From: Opitutus sp. GAS368
Lineage (GTDB): Bacteria; Verrucomicrobiota; Verrucomicrobiia; Opitutales; Opitutaceae
Reading direction: 5' to 3'
Assembly: GCA_945906965.1 (NCBI GenBank)
Contig: CAMDRP010000002.1
Location: 1 to 64,000, forward strand
DNA length: 64,000 nucleotides
Part shown: positions 29,634 to 39,035 of the stretch, in pieces
Layout of the letters: each line of letters opens with the position of its first letter
Numbering within the stretch: the first letter of the stretch is position 1
The notes under the pieces: model-generated
Databases searched by the model: none
Told to the model about the DNA's origin: nothing
The model's input: the letters and a program-made list of their open reading frames with translations, nothing else
Made by a program: the position numbers and the translations under genes

Positions 29634-30107
29634 ATGAACCCTCCTGCAAATTCTCCGATTGATCCGCATGAACCCTTCGTCTCCCGCGTGCTGCGTGAAC
29701 AACCGCCGCGTCGCGCGCCCGTTGCCCTAGAATCCCGCGTGTGGGCGGAGCTCGCACGTCGCGCCACGCTTCCTTGGTGGCAGCAATCGTATGCGTTTTG
29801 GCCTGCGCCGATCCGTATCGCGTTCCTAGTCGCCTCGGCCGTTGTTGCGGCGGCGCTTGTGGTTGGGGTAAGCGTTTTTTTTCAAGGCCCCGCGTACCAC
29901 TTTGCGGCCCGTTTCGCCGCGCAGTTTACTGGCGTGGCTCACGCTGCTGATGGGATGTCAGCTGGTTTCAACACCGGTCTTACGCTTTGGCGCGCCGTTC
30001 CGCCTCTCTGGATTTACGGAAGTCTGGCGATGTTGGGTGCGGCTTACGCGTTACTCATCGGCGTGGTCGCCGCGGCTTATCGCACCTACAACGCGCCGCG
30101 GCTCTGA
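29634..30107 (+). CDS. Hypothetical membrane protein, possible anti-sigma factor
   Basis: Two hydrophobic segments, directly downstream of the sigma factor gene. Confidence 0.55.
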   Translation: MNPPANSPIDPHEPFVSRVLREQPPRRAPVALESRVWAELARRATLPWWQQSYAFWPAPIRIAFLVASAVVAAALVVGVSVFFQGPAYHFAARFAAQFTGVAHAADGMSAGFNTGLTLWRAVPPLWIYGSLAMLGAAYALLIGVVAAAYRTYNAPRL

Positions 30108-30133
30108 TTTTTTAAAATTTAAAAACTCCATCG

Positions 30134-31621
30134 ATGTTTATGAAAATCTCTTCTCGTTTCCTAAAAGCCGGCCTGCTCAGCGTTTCGTTTTTGCTGTGGG
30201 CGTTGGCGCTGCGCGCGCAGGAACCGGCCGAGCCTGCGGGCGAAAAATCCACCTTAAGGGCGATCGGGGCGCCGCCCGAGTCTGCGAGCTATTCGGTCAG
30301 CATCACCCAAAATAAATCGGATGATTTAGTTAAAGTCGCCGACGATATCCACGTCGCCGCGGGCGAGAAAATCGAAGGTGATGTCGTGGCTGTGATGGGT
30401 AATATCGTGATCGATGGCATTGTGCTGGGCGATGTGACCGCCGTCATGGGCGACATTAAACTCGGGCCCAAGGCAGTTGTGGAAGGTAAGGTAAATGTGT
30501 TGGCGGGGGAACTGCAGCGCGATCGCGGCGCGACCGTACTTGGTAAAATAACTCAGGAAGATTTGTTTAGTCGGCTCCACGTGCCGGAGCCGTTGCAAGC
30601 TTGGTGGACTCATGCGCTCAGTCACGGCGCGTTCCTCGGCGTGGGTAGCGGATTGGGTTGGTTTTTGAAACTCTCGTTCGCCGCCCTCGGGTTTTATGCG
30701 CTACTCGCGCTCGTATTGCCTGCCGGCGTACGGCGCACGGGGGAAGTGTTGGTGGAGCGTCCCGGGGTCGTAGTACTTTCTGCGTTTCTAACTTTATTGG
30801 CGCTGCCTTTTGTTTTTTTGCTGTTGTGCGTCACGATCATCGGCATCCCGGTGGCGCTACTGGTTTTGCCATCGACGATCATTTTCGCGGTGTTGTTTGG
30901 GCAGGCGGCGATTCAAGGCCTGGTCGGTCGTCGGGTGTTGCGTGAGCGGGGTTCGCTCCTTGTTGCCGTCTTGGTTGGTAGTTTGATTATCGGGTCGCTC
31001 TATCATGTGCCCGTGATCGGTTTGCTCGCGGCCATGATGATGGGCGCGCTCGGCTTGGGCTGCTCCGTGGCGGCACTGCTGTCGGCTAAAAAGAAAACAG
31101 AAACACCCGCTGCGTCTGTCGCTCCGGTGGTACCGCCGTTTGTGGCTACGCAGAGCGTTGTGGCCGAGACGATGGCTGCGGCGCCGGCGTCCGTGCCCGA
31201 GGTTTTATTGGTACCGCCGTTGATCGGTTCGGTTTCGCCGGCGAGTGCCTTGCCGCGGGCGGGCTTTTGGCTGCGCATGGCCGCAATGTTCATCGATCTA
31301 ATTTTGGTCGCAATGATTTGTGGGCCGACGGGCGCGGGTGCGTTTATTTTGCCGGCGCTCGCGGCTTACGGCGCGGTGATGTGGAAAATTAAGGGCACGA
31401 CAATTGGTGGTATCGTGTGCGGACTGCGCGTGGTGCGGCTCGATGATCGGTCGCTGGATTGGCCGACGGTGGTCGCGCGAGCGCTGGGATGTTTTCTGTC
31501 TTTGGTGGTCCTCGCGCTGGGTTTCCTGCGCGTGGCCTTCGCGGCGGATCGGCAATCATGGCACGATAAAATCGCGGGCACCGTAGTAGTGCGCGAGCCG
31601 AAGGGCGTGTCGCTCGTGTGA
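30134..31621 (+). CDS. Multidomain membrane protein: bactofilin-like repeat region, TM region, C-terminal RDD-like domain
   Basis: 'IEGDVVAVMGNIVIDGIVLGDVTAVMGDIKLGPKAVVEGKVNVLAGEL' repeats; C-terminal 'RAGFWLRMAAMFIDLILVAMI..GGIVCGLRVVRLDDRSLDWPTVVARALG...RQSWHDKIAGTVVV'. Confidence 0.75.
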   Translation: MFMKISSRFLKAGLLSVSFLLWALALRAQEPAEPAGEKSTLRAIGAPPESASYSVSITQNKSDDLVKVADDIHVAAGEKIEGDVVAVMGNIVIDGIVLGDVTAVMGDIKLGPKAVVEGKVNVLAGELQRDRGATVLGKITQEDLFSRLHVPEPLQAWWTHALSHGAFLGVGSGLGWFLKLSFAALGFYALLALVLPAGVRRTGEVLVERPGVVVLSAFLTLLALPFVFLLLCVTIIGIPVALLVLPSTIIFAVLFGQAAIQGLVGRRVLRERGSLLVAVLVGSLIIGSLYHVPVIGLLAAMMMGALGLGCSVAALLSAKKKTETPAASVAPVVPPFVATQSVVAETMAAAPASVPEVLLVPPLIGSVSPASALPRAGFWLRMAAMFIDLILVAMICGPTGAGAFILPALAAYGAVMWKIKGTTIGGIVCGLRVVRLDDRSLDWPTVVARALGCFLSLVVLALGFLRVAFAADRQSWHDKIAGTVVVREPKGVSLV

Positions 31622-31627
31622 GGTGAC

Positions 31628-33031
31628 TCAGCGCTGGGGCGGAGTCCAAGCGGCGGGGCGGGGTGTCGCGACGTTGAACGGCGCGGGATCGTCGAGCTGT
31701 TTTAATTCGGCGGCGAGTGTCTGCGTCATCGCGGTGACGCGCGCGGCGTGTTCGGGCAACGTGGCGAGATCGTAGATTTCGTTCGAATCTATCTTGAGAT
31801 CAAAGAGTTGAGCGCGGTCGATCTGGGGGTAACGGATGAGCTTGAAGCGCTCATCGCGGAGGGCGCGTTGGACTTTTTGATAAGCGAAGGTGAGCGAGGC
31901 ACGGGCGGGTTTGCGCGGATCGCGCAGCGAGGGGCTGAGGTCGATGCCTTCGTTGGTCTGGGGCCCGGGAACCTGCGTTAAGGCGCCGAGGGTGGGCATG
32001 ACGTCATAAAGGTAACACAGGGCGTCGGTCGTCGTGTTCGCGGGAACGCCGGGACCGGCGATGATGAGCGGGACGCGCAGGGAGTGTTCGTAGAGATTTT
32101 GTTTTCCGATGAGACCGTGGCTGCCGCGGGCGACGCCCGAGTCAGCGGCGAAAACGACGTAGGTGTTGTGCGCGGCAGGAGAGGCATCGAGCGCATCTAG
32201 GACACGGCCGATCAGTTGATCGAGGTAGGAAATATAGCGGTAGTAATCGGCGACCATGGCGCGGATGTCGGTGGCGGTGCGCGGCCAGGGCAGAAGTTGT
32301 TCGTCGCGGATCGTCATCTCGCCGTTGTTGAACGGATGTTGGGCGAGGAAATTGGCGGGAAGCGGGATTTTTTCTGGGTCGTAGCGCAAGGGAAAGTCGG
32401 CGGGCACGATGTGCGGATCGTGCGGACCGTCGAAGGCGAGGTAAGCGAAGAACGGCGTCCGGTGGGGTTCTTGGAGAAACGCGATCGTCTCCTCGGCGAA
32501 GGTGGCGCAGGCGTGTTGGGGTGAAATTTTGGTGGGACCCATTTTGCCGTTTTCGAGATTGCTAAGCGGCGCCCGGAGCGGATCGGTCATACCGCCGGTG
32601 AACAGTTGGCGGGCGCGCTGGAAACTGAGTGGGACGGACGCGGCGGTATTGTGCCATTTACCGCTGATAAAGGTCGTATAACCGGCGCGGCCGAAAGCGG
32701 CGGGCCATGTTTCGTCGCGCGTGAGTTTTTCGTCGATGTGAAACAAGGAGCGCCCGGAGAGCAGCATCGCGCGCGAGGGGACGCAGGTCGCGCCGTTCAT
32801 GCCCCCTTGCATGTAGGCGTGATTGAAGGCGACGCCGCGACGCGCGAGACGGTCGAGGTTGGGCGTGTGAATGTGAGCGTTGCCGAGGGCGGCGATCGTA
32901 TCGGCGCGTTGGTCGTCAGCAAAAATGAAGAGCACGTTGGCTGGCGCGGCGGCCGCGCTGGTGAGACATAAAGTCCAAGTAAAAACCAGCAGCGTGAGGA
33001 TGCGCTGAAATATAGTGGTGCGGTGGGGCAT
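31628..33031 (-). CDS. Sulfatase
   Basis: 'NVLFIFADDQRADTIAALGN', catalytic 'ATCVPSRAMLLSGR'; start reassigned to 33031 (signal peptide). Confidence 0.92.
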   Translation of the reverse strand: MPHRTTIFQRILTLLVFTWTLCLTSAAAAPANVLFIFADDQRADTIAALGNAHIHTPNLDRLARRGVAFNHAYMQGGMNGATCVPSRAMLLSGRSLFHIDEKLTRDETWPAAFGRAGYTTFISGKWHNTAASVPLSFQRARQLFTGGMTDPLRAPLSNLENGKMGPTKISPQHACATFAEETIAFLQEPHRTPFFAYLAFDGPHDPHIVPADFPLRYDPEKIPLPANFLAQHPFNNGEMTIRDEQLLPWPRTATDIRAMVADYYRYISYLDQLIGRVLDALDASPAAHNTYVVFAADSGVARGSHGLIGKQNLYEHSLRVPLIIAGPGVPANTTTDALCYLYDVMPTLGALTQVPGPQTNEGIDLSPSLRDPRKPARASLTFAYQKVQRALRDERFKLIRYPQIDRAQLFDLKIDSNEIYDLATLPEHAARVTAMTQTLAAELKQLDDPAPFNVATPRPAAWTPPQR

Positions 33032-33054
33032 ATTTAAACGGGGTTTGTGCGGGC

Positions 33055-33300
33055 TTAGTCGCCTTTTTGGGGCGCGTGGGCGCGGGCGGCGGGATTGCAG
33101 GATTGGGCGCCCTCGCGGGCGAGTTGATCGAGGTGTGGCGTGCGAATCTCGGGATGGGCGAAGCAACTGAGATCGCCGTAGCCGAGGTCATTGCACAGGA
33201 GCACGATGATGTTGGGTCGCATCGCCGGTGCGGCTGCAAGCGCGGGCACGGCGCACCAGAGCGTGAAGAGCATGTGACGTATGGCGCGCGGAAAATTCAT
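33055..33300 (-). pseudogene. Truncated sulfatase N-terminal remnant
   Basis: 81 aa: signal peptide + '[40 protein letters not shown]' then stop before any CxPxR motif. Confidence 0.75.
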
Positions 33301-33347
33301 CGGGAAAGCTTAAGGGTTGCCGGCGAAGCGAGGGCCCTAGATTGGAT

Positions 33348-35606
33348 TTACGGCTTGAAACGGCCGGGGGCGCGGACGCCGGTGCCGGTGCGTTGGGTGA
33401 GGGAGTCGCCGAGGTCGGCGCGGCAGGTTTCGGCGAAGGCGAGGAGACCTTGGACGACGTCGGGGTGGGCGGCGGCAACATCAGCGGTTTCGCTGCGGTC
33501 GGTCATGAGGTCGAAGAGCGCGGGTTGTTTGAGCGCGCGGTTTTCGTATTTGGAGGGTAGGCCGTCGCGACCGCCGGGGCGGCCAGCGAGGGTGCGGTAC
33601 GTGTGCGCGAGTAAGAGCTTCCACTGGCCGTCGGCACTCGTGACGGATTGAAGTTCATTTTGGTTGTACCACGTAGCGTAGCCGGCGTGGGGGTTGGTGG
33701 CGCCGGGTTGGCTGGTGAGGAGCGGCCAGACGTCGAGACCGTCGATGGGAAGCGCAGGGAGCGGCGCGTTGATCAGACGCGCGAGCGTGGGCAACAAATC
33801 GATGGTCATCACGTAGGCGTCGCTGCGGGTGTTGGCGGGAACGTGTCCGGGCCAGCGTATGAGGCAGGGCACGCGGGTGCCTCCCTCCCAAGCGGTGCCC
33901 TTACCTTCGCGGAGCGAGCCGGCGCTACCGGCTTGGTTGCCGTAGCTGAGCCAAGGACCGTTATCGCTGGTAAAGATGACGAGCGTATCGCGCGTGAGGT
34001 CGTGCTGTTCGAGCGTGCGAAGGATTTCACCCACTGACTCATCGAGCTCCATCATAACATCGCCGTAGAGTCCGGCGCCGGAGCGGCCTTTAAACGCAGC
34101 GCTCACGGCGAGTGGGACGTGGGGCATTGGGTGCGCGAGGTAAAAGAAAAAGGGTTGGTCGTGGTGGCGGTTGATGAAGGAAACGGCGCGCGCGGTGAAG
34201 CGTTGCGTGAAGTCGGCCATCGTAGTGGGCGTGACGTTGGGATCGATGATGCGGCCGTCTTCGTAAAGCGGAAGCGGTGGATACGTGCCAGGTTTGGCCT
34301 CGGGGTGATGCGGCCACATATCGTTGGAATAGGGCAGGCCAAAGGATTCGTCGAAGCCGTGGCGATTCGGCTGAAACGGCGCGTGGTGGCCGAGGTGCCA
34401 TTTGCCCGCCATACCGGTGACGTAACCGCGCGCTTTAAAAATCTCGGGCAAGGTCGTCTCGCTAGCGTTGAGGCCGTGGGTGGCGTTGGGCCCGAGGGCG
34501 CCGTGGATGCCGATGCGGTTGGAATAAGTACCGGTGAGCAAGGCGGCGCGAGACGCGGAGCAGATGGGTTGGGCGACGTGAAAATTGGTGAACATCGTGC
34601 CCTCGTGCGCGAGTCGATCGAGGTGCGGTGTCGCGTAGCCCTTGGCGCCGTAGACACCAAGGTCACCGTAGCCGAGATCATCAGTTAAAATCAAAATGAC
34701 GTTGGGCGGACGCGCGGCGGGTGGTGGGGGCGGGAGGTAGCCGAGGGAAACCAGAAACGCATCGGTCGCCGCGAGGGTTTCGTGGTAGGGGCGGTTGTCG
34801 GCGCGGGTGAAGTTAAAAAAACCGTGGGCTTGGCCCGGAAAACGCACGAGTTCGCAGCGGTTGCCGGCGGCGCGCATCACACGCGTAAACACTTCGCTGG
34901 CAGCGAAGGGAATGGTGGTGTCGGCCTCGCCATGAAAAATAATCGTTGGCGGTGCGCCGCGCGCCACGTGATGTCCGGGTGAGAGCGCGATGATTTCCGC
35001 GCCGAGACGTTCGGCGCTGAGGGCTGTGCCGAAACCCGTGGGCGTGTAGCCGTCGAGCGGTGCGAGCACGAGGCCGGGGTTAAACAGCACGAGCGCATCG
35101 GGTCGACAACTGATGGCGGTGGCTTCGCCGGGTTCGTCGAGGCCAGGAACCAGCGTAGCCGCCGCGATGTGTCCGCCGGCCGAACCGCCCGCGGCGGCGA
35201 TGCGCTGCGCATCGAGACCGAGGCGCGCGGCGTGCGTGCGTAGCCAACGTACTGCGGATTTCGCGTCGGCGACGCAATCGACGGGTTTGGCTTTTTGCCG
35301 CGTGGCGACGCGGTAATCGGCAGTGATGGCGACGATGCCGCGCGCCGCGAGGGCGCGGCATTGGGGTTCAAATTGGGCCGGCGTACCCGAGTTCCAGCCG
35401 CCGCCAAAAAAGAACACGATGGCAGGGCGATTTTTTTGCGCGGGGCCGAGGGGTTCAAAAATATAGAGCGAGAGCGCGGCGTCGCCGACGGTTTTATAGA
35501 CCTCGGCGCGGGCACCTGCCATCACGGGCGGGTACGCGGTTTGGGCGGCGGATAGACGAAAAAAAACGCCGAGAAAAAGTGCGAGCGCGAGGCAAGGGTT
35601 TCGCAT
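33348..35606 (-). CDS. Fused alpha/beta-hydrolase (esterase) - sulfatase
   Basis: N-term 'PAIVFFFGGGWNSGT', 'AAAGGSAGGHIAAATL', 'GEADTTIPF', 'QAHGFFNF'; C-term 'PNVILILTDDLGYGDLGVYGAKGYATPHLDRLA', 'ICSASRAALLTG', 'GKWHLG'. Confidence 0.93.
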   Translation of the reverse strand: MRNPCLALALFLGVFFRLSAAQTAYPPVMAGARAEVYKTVGDAALSLYIFEPLGPAQKNRPAIVFFFGGGWNSGTPAQFEPQCRALAARGIVAITADYRVATRQKAKPVDCVADAKSAVRWLRTHAARLGLDAQRIAAAGGSAGGHIAAATLVPGLDEPGEATAISCRPDALVLFNPGLVLAPLDGYTPTGFGTALSAERLGAEIIALSPGHHVARGAPPTIIFHGEADTTIPFAASEVFTRVMRAAGNRCELVRFPGQAHGFFNFTRADNRPYHETLAATDAFLVSLGYLPPPPPAARPPNVILILTDDLGYGDLGVYGAKGYATPHLDRLAHEGTMFTNFHVAQPICSASRAALLTGTYSNRIGIHGALGPNATHGLNASETTLPEIFKARGYVTGMAGKWHLGHHAPFQPNRHGFDESFGLPYSNDMWPHHPEAKPGTYPPLPLYEDGRIIDPNVTPTTMADFTQRFTARAVSFINRHHDQPFFFYLAHPMPHVPLAVSAAFKGRSGAGLYGDVMMELDESVGEILRTLEQHDLTRDTLVIFTSDNGPWLSYGNQAGSAGSLREGKGTAWEGGTRVPCLIRWPGHVPANTRSDAYVMTIDLLPTLARLINAPLPALPIDGLDVWPLLTSQPGATNPHAGYATWYNQNELQSVTSADGQWKLLLAHTYRTLAGRPGGRDGLPSKYENRALKQPALFDLMTDRSETADVAAAHPDVVQGLLAFAETCRADLGDSLTQRTGTGVRAPGRFKP

Positions 35607-35629
35607 AGAATAAAAATTATCGACGAGGA

Positions 35630-37168
35630 TTAACTTTTTTTGGCCGCGCCACCTTCCATTTTACGATGCGGGTCCATGGTGTGGAGCTGCGCGGGTGTGG
35701 GACCGCCACCGAATTGTTTCCAATAAAGCTCGGCGAACGGATTGAGGCGCGGGCCGATGGCGTTTTCATTGACGAGCTGAGGTTGGACGGAGTCCCACCA
35801 CGCATCGTAGCGGCGCGCGAGACGTTGGACGACGTCAGGATTTTGCGCTGCTATATTGCGGAGTTCGCCGCGATCGGTGCTGAGATCGAAGAGTTGCCAC
35901 GCGGGCGCGCGGCCACCCTCGATCGAAACAAGGTGCCAACGCGGTTCGCGCACGGAGCAGTTTTTAAATTTAGCGAGCGCGGGATCGGAGAGCTTGGGCC
36001 AGCGACCGACGTGGGTGAAGAGTGTGCGCTCGGCCCACGGCGTTTTTGGATTTTGGAGAAGCGGCAGAAGACTGCGGCCCTCGACTTGAGCGCGTGTGCG
36101 CTCATCGAACTTCGCGCCGGCGATCTCGGCGAGCGTGGGGAAAAAATCGATGTGGGCGGTGAGGGCGTCGACGTCCGCAGGGGCGAAGTGCTCGGGCCAC
36201 CGCCAGAAAGATATGGCGCGGGTGCCGCCGAGCCAAGGCGTGCCTTTTTGCGCGCGCATGCCGGCGTTAAAAATTTTGGCGCCGGCGGCGGTGCCGTTAT
36301 CGTTCATAAAAATGACGAGGGTGTTGCGGGAGAGGCCCCAGGCCTCGAGTTGAGCGAGGAGGCGGCCGACGTTTTCGTCGATATTGTGGAGCATGCCGAA
36401 GAAATGGGCGACAGCTGCGGCATCGGGGCCACCGCCGACTTTATCGCGATAGAGTGCAGCGTCGGCGGGGCGCGCGGTGTAGGGCGAGTGGGGCGCGTTG
36501 GGGGTGAGCGTGACGAAGAACGGTTGGCCGGAGTCTTTGCGGGACTCGATCCAGCGGGTGGCTTGGGTGAAAAAAAGATCGGTGCAAAACCCCTCCGTTT
36601 TTTCAAAGGTACCGTTGTGGAGGAGTGTGGGGTTGAAATACGTGTTGCCGGGGGCGTCGCCGCAGGAGCCTGGGTAACTTTGGCCAAGGCCGCCGCCGCC
36701 GTGGATGTAGCTCTCGTCGTAGCCGCGCGCGGCGGGTTGATAAGCGGGCTCGTCGCCGAGGTGCCACTTGCCAAAAATGCCGGTGGCGTAGCCGGCTTTT
36801 TTTAGGACCTGCGCGATAGTGGTGGCATCGAGTGTGAGGCGTTCGCGCTCGAGGATGGTGTGGGTGATGCCGTTTTTAAATTCATGGCGGCCGGTGTAGA
36901 GCGCGCTGCGCGTGGGCGCGCAGGTGGGGCTCACGTGAAAATCGTTGAAGCGAACACTCTGGGCGCGAAGGGCGTCGAGGTGTGGGGTTTTGAGGATCGG
37001 GTTGCCGTGGGCGGAAAGGTCGCCGTAGCCCTGATCATCAGTGAGAATGAAAAGGATATTGGGCTGCGTTGCGGTGCTGGTGGGTGTGGCGGAGAACAGA
37101 GCCGGACCGGCCAAAAAAAGCAGCGCACAGGCGCGTGAAAGTAAGACGATGGAGCGGAGGGGCGGCAT
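35630..37168 (-). CDS. Sulfatase
   Basis: 'NILFILTDDQGYGDLSAHGNPILKTPHLDAL', 'TCAPTRSALYTGRH', 'GKWHLGDE'. Confidence 0.94.
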   Translation of the reverse strand: MPPLRSIVLLSRACALLFLAGPALFSATPTSTATQPNILFILTDDQGYGDLSAHGNPILKTPHLDALRAQSVRFNDFHVSPTCAPTRSALYTGRHEFKNGITHTILERERLTLDATTIAQVLKKAGYATGIFGKWHLGDEPAYQPAARGYDESYIHGGGGLGQSYPGSCGDAPGNTYFNPTLLHNGTFEKTEGFCTDLFFTQATRWIESRKDSGQPFFVTLTPNAPHSPYTARPADAALYRDKVGGGPDAAAVAHFFGMLHNIDENVGRLLAQLEAWGLSRNTLVIFMNDNGTAAGAKIFNAGMRAQKGTPWLGGTRAISFWRWPEHFAPADVDALTAHIDFFPTLAEIAGAKFDERTRAQVEGRSLLPLLQNPKTPWAERTLFTHVGRWPKLSDPALAKFKNCSVREPRWHLVSIEGGRAPAWQLFDLSTDRGELRNIAAQNPDVVQRLARRYDAWWDSVQPQLVNENAIGPRLNPFAELYWKQFGGGPTPAQLHTMDPHRKMEGGAAKKS

Positions 37169-37311
37169 AAAAAGAGAATGGCTGAGGGGTGCGGAGCGTA
37201 AAGGGGTGTCTTAGTTGAGTCCGGCGCAGGACTGGGCGTCGAACTTGTTTGTTGAGAAACTCGAAAGTTTTCGCCGTTGAAGCGCGCGCGGAGGGCGCTT
37301 TGCTGGGTGCC

Positions 37312-37797
37312 ATGGTCAAACCTCTCGTCGGAATCATCATGGGCAGTACGTCGGATTGGGAGACGATGCAGCACGCCGCCGCTCAACTCGAGTCGCTCGA
37401 GGTACCGTACGAGAAACGCGTCGTGTCGGCGCACCGTACGCCAAAATTAATGGTGAGCTACGCGGAGAACGCCGAAAAGCGTGGCCTCAAGATCATCATC
37501 GCCGGTGCGGGTGGCGCGGCGCATCTGCCCGGCATGACAGCCTCGCTGACGACCTTGCCCGTACTCGGTGTCCCGGTGGAATCACATGCGTTAAAGGGGA
37601 TGGATTCGCTGCTTTCGATTGTGCAGATGCCCGGTGGCGTGCCGGTGGCGACGTTTGCGATCGGTAAAGCGGGAGCGATTAACGCCGCGCTGTTTGCCGC
37701 CTCGTTGCTCGCGCAAAGTGATGCCGCGACGCGCAGGGCCTGGAAAAAATTCCGCGCGACGCAGACCGCGAAGGTGTTGCGCGCCAAGCTGCCATGA
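37312..37797 (+). CDS. purE: 5-(carboxyamino)imidazole ribonucleotide mutase
   Basis: '[18 protein letters not shown]...[10 protein letters not shown]...[29 protein letters not shown]'; start reassigned to 37312. Confidence 0.96.
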   Translation: MVKPLVGIIMGSTSDWETMQHAAAQLESLEVPYEKRVVSAHRTPKLMVSYAENAEKRGLKIIIAGAGGAAHLPGMTASLTTLPVLGVPVESHALKGMDSLLSIVQMPGGVPVATFAIGKAGAINAALFAASLLAQSDAATRRAWKKFRATQTAKVLRAKLP

Positions 37798-38930
37798 TCA
37801 CCCTCGGAAAAACCATCGGCGTGCTCGGTGGCGGTCAACTCGGTCGGATGCTGGCGCAAGCCGCGCAGACGCTGGGTTATCGCGTGCACGTTTATGAGCC
37901 GCAGATCCATTGCCCGGCGGGTGCGGTGGCGAACCACGAAGTCAACGCCAGCTACCAGGATGCGGACGCACTGCTGGATTTTGCGCGCGGTGTGGATGTG
38001 GTGACCTATGAATTTGAAAACATCCCGGCGGCGGCGCTGGCGGTGATCGCGCCGTTGGTGCCGTTGCACCCGAGCGCCGAGGTGTTGCACACGACGCAAA
38101 ATCGCCAGCGCGAGAAAGCTTGGCTCAAGTCGAACGGCTTCCCGCACGTCGCCTACGCTGAAGCGCTCGACGGCGATATCGCGCCGGCCGTTGCCCAAGT
38201 CGGTTTGCCGTGCGTGGTGAAAACCGCGGACTTCGGCTACGACGGCAAAGGCCAGATGAAGCTCTCGACCTCGGCCGACCTTGAACAAGCGGTGGCGATT
38301 TTCCGCGGACGGCGCTGTGTCGTCGAAGCGTGGTGCGAGTTTTCCTGCGAACTTTCTGTGATCGTCGCGCGCAGCACGACGGGTGAGACGCGAGCGTTTC
38401 CTGTTTCCGAAAATATCCACACGCAGCACATTTTGGATTTCTCTATCGTACCGGCGCGCGTTTCGGCAGCGGTCGCGCAAGCGGCGGAAACGTTGGCCGA
38501 GCGGATCGCCAAAAAAATCGGCGTCGTCGGCTTGCTTGCCGTTGAGATGTTTCTCACTACCGCCGGCGAACTCGTGGTGAACGAACTTGCGCCCCGCCCA
38601 CACAACAGTGGGCATTGGTCGATCGATGGCGGCGAGACCAGTCAGTTTGAGCAACACGTGCGCGCGGTGTGTGGGTTGCCGTTGGGCACGGTTGCGGTGC
38701 GCGAGCCGACCGTGATGGTAAATATTTTAGGCGACGCCTGGAAATGGGCCGACGGTAAAGTCGTCGGTGCGCCCCACTGGGCGGCGATCCTGGCGGCCCC
38801 TCGCGCGAAGCTCCACCTCTACGGCAAGGCCGAGCCTCGCCCTGGCCGCAAGATGGGGCATTTCACGGTGCGCGCGGCGGACATCGCTACGGCGTTGGCT
38901 CAAGCGCAGGGGTTGAAGGCGCAACTTTAA
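37794..38930 (+). CDS. purK: 5-(carboxyamino)imidazole ribonucleotide synthase
   Basis: '[28 protein letters not shown]', '[11 protein letters not shown]', '[17 protein letters not shown]'; ATGA overlap with purE. Confidence 0.96.
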   Translation: MITLGKTIGVLGGGQLGRMLAQAAQTLGYRVHVYEPQIHCPAGAVANHEVNASYQDADALLDFARGVDVVTYEFENIPAAALAVIAPLVPLHPSAEVLHTTQNRQREKAWLKSNGFPHVAYAEALDGDIAPAVAQVGLPCVVKTADFGYDGKGQMKLSTSADLEQAVAIFRGRRCVVEAWCEFSCELSVIVARSTTGETRAFPVSENIHTQHILDFSIVPARVSAAVAQAAETLAERIAKKIGVVGLLAVEMFLTTAGELVVNELAPRPHNSGHWSIDGGETSQFEQHVRAVCGLPLGTVAVREPTVMVNILGDAWKWADGKVVGAPHWAAILAAPRAKLHLYGKAEPRPGRKMGHFTVRAADIATALAQAQGLKAQL

Positions 38931-39035
38931 CACGCTTCGTTTTAGACGCCGACGGAGTTTTGCGTTGCGGCCAGTCGGATGCGTGTGCGCCCATGCTGGG
39001 ACCCGTCTTTTTTCTATTTTGGTAAATCTGCTTTC

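Noticed and set aside
35666-36805. 379-aa plus-strand ORF opposite a sulfatase
   Set aside because: Shadow ORF; biased composition and no domain
37458-38657. 399-aa minus-strand ORF opposite purE/purK
   Set aside because: Antisense to two clear purine genes; no domain
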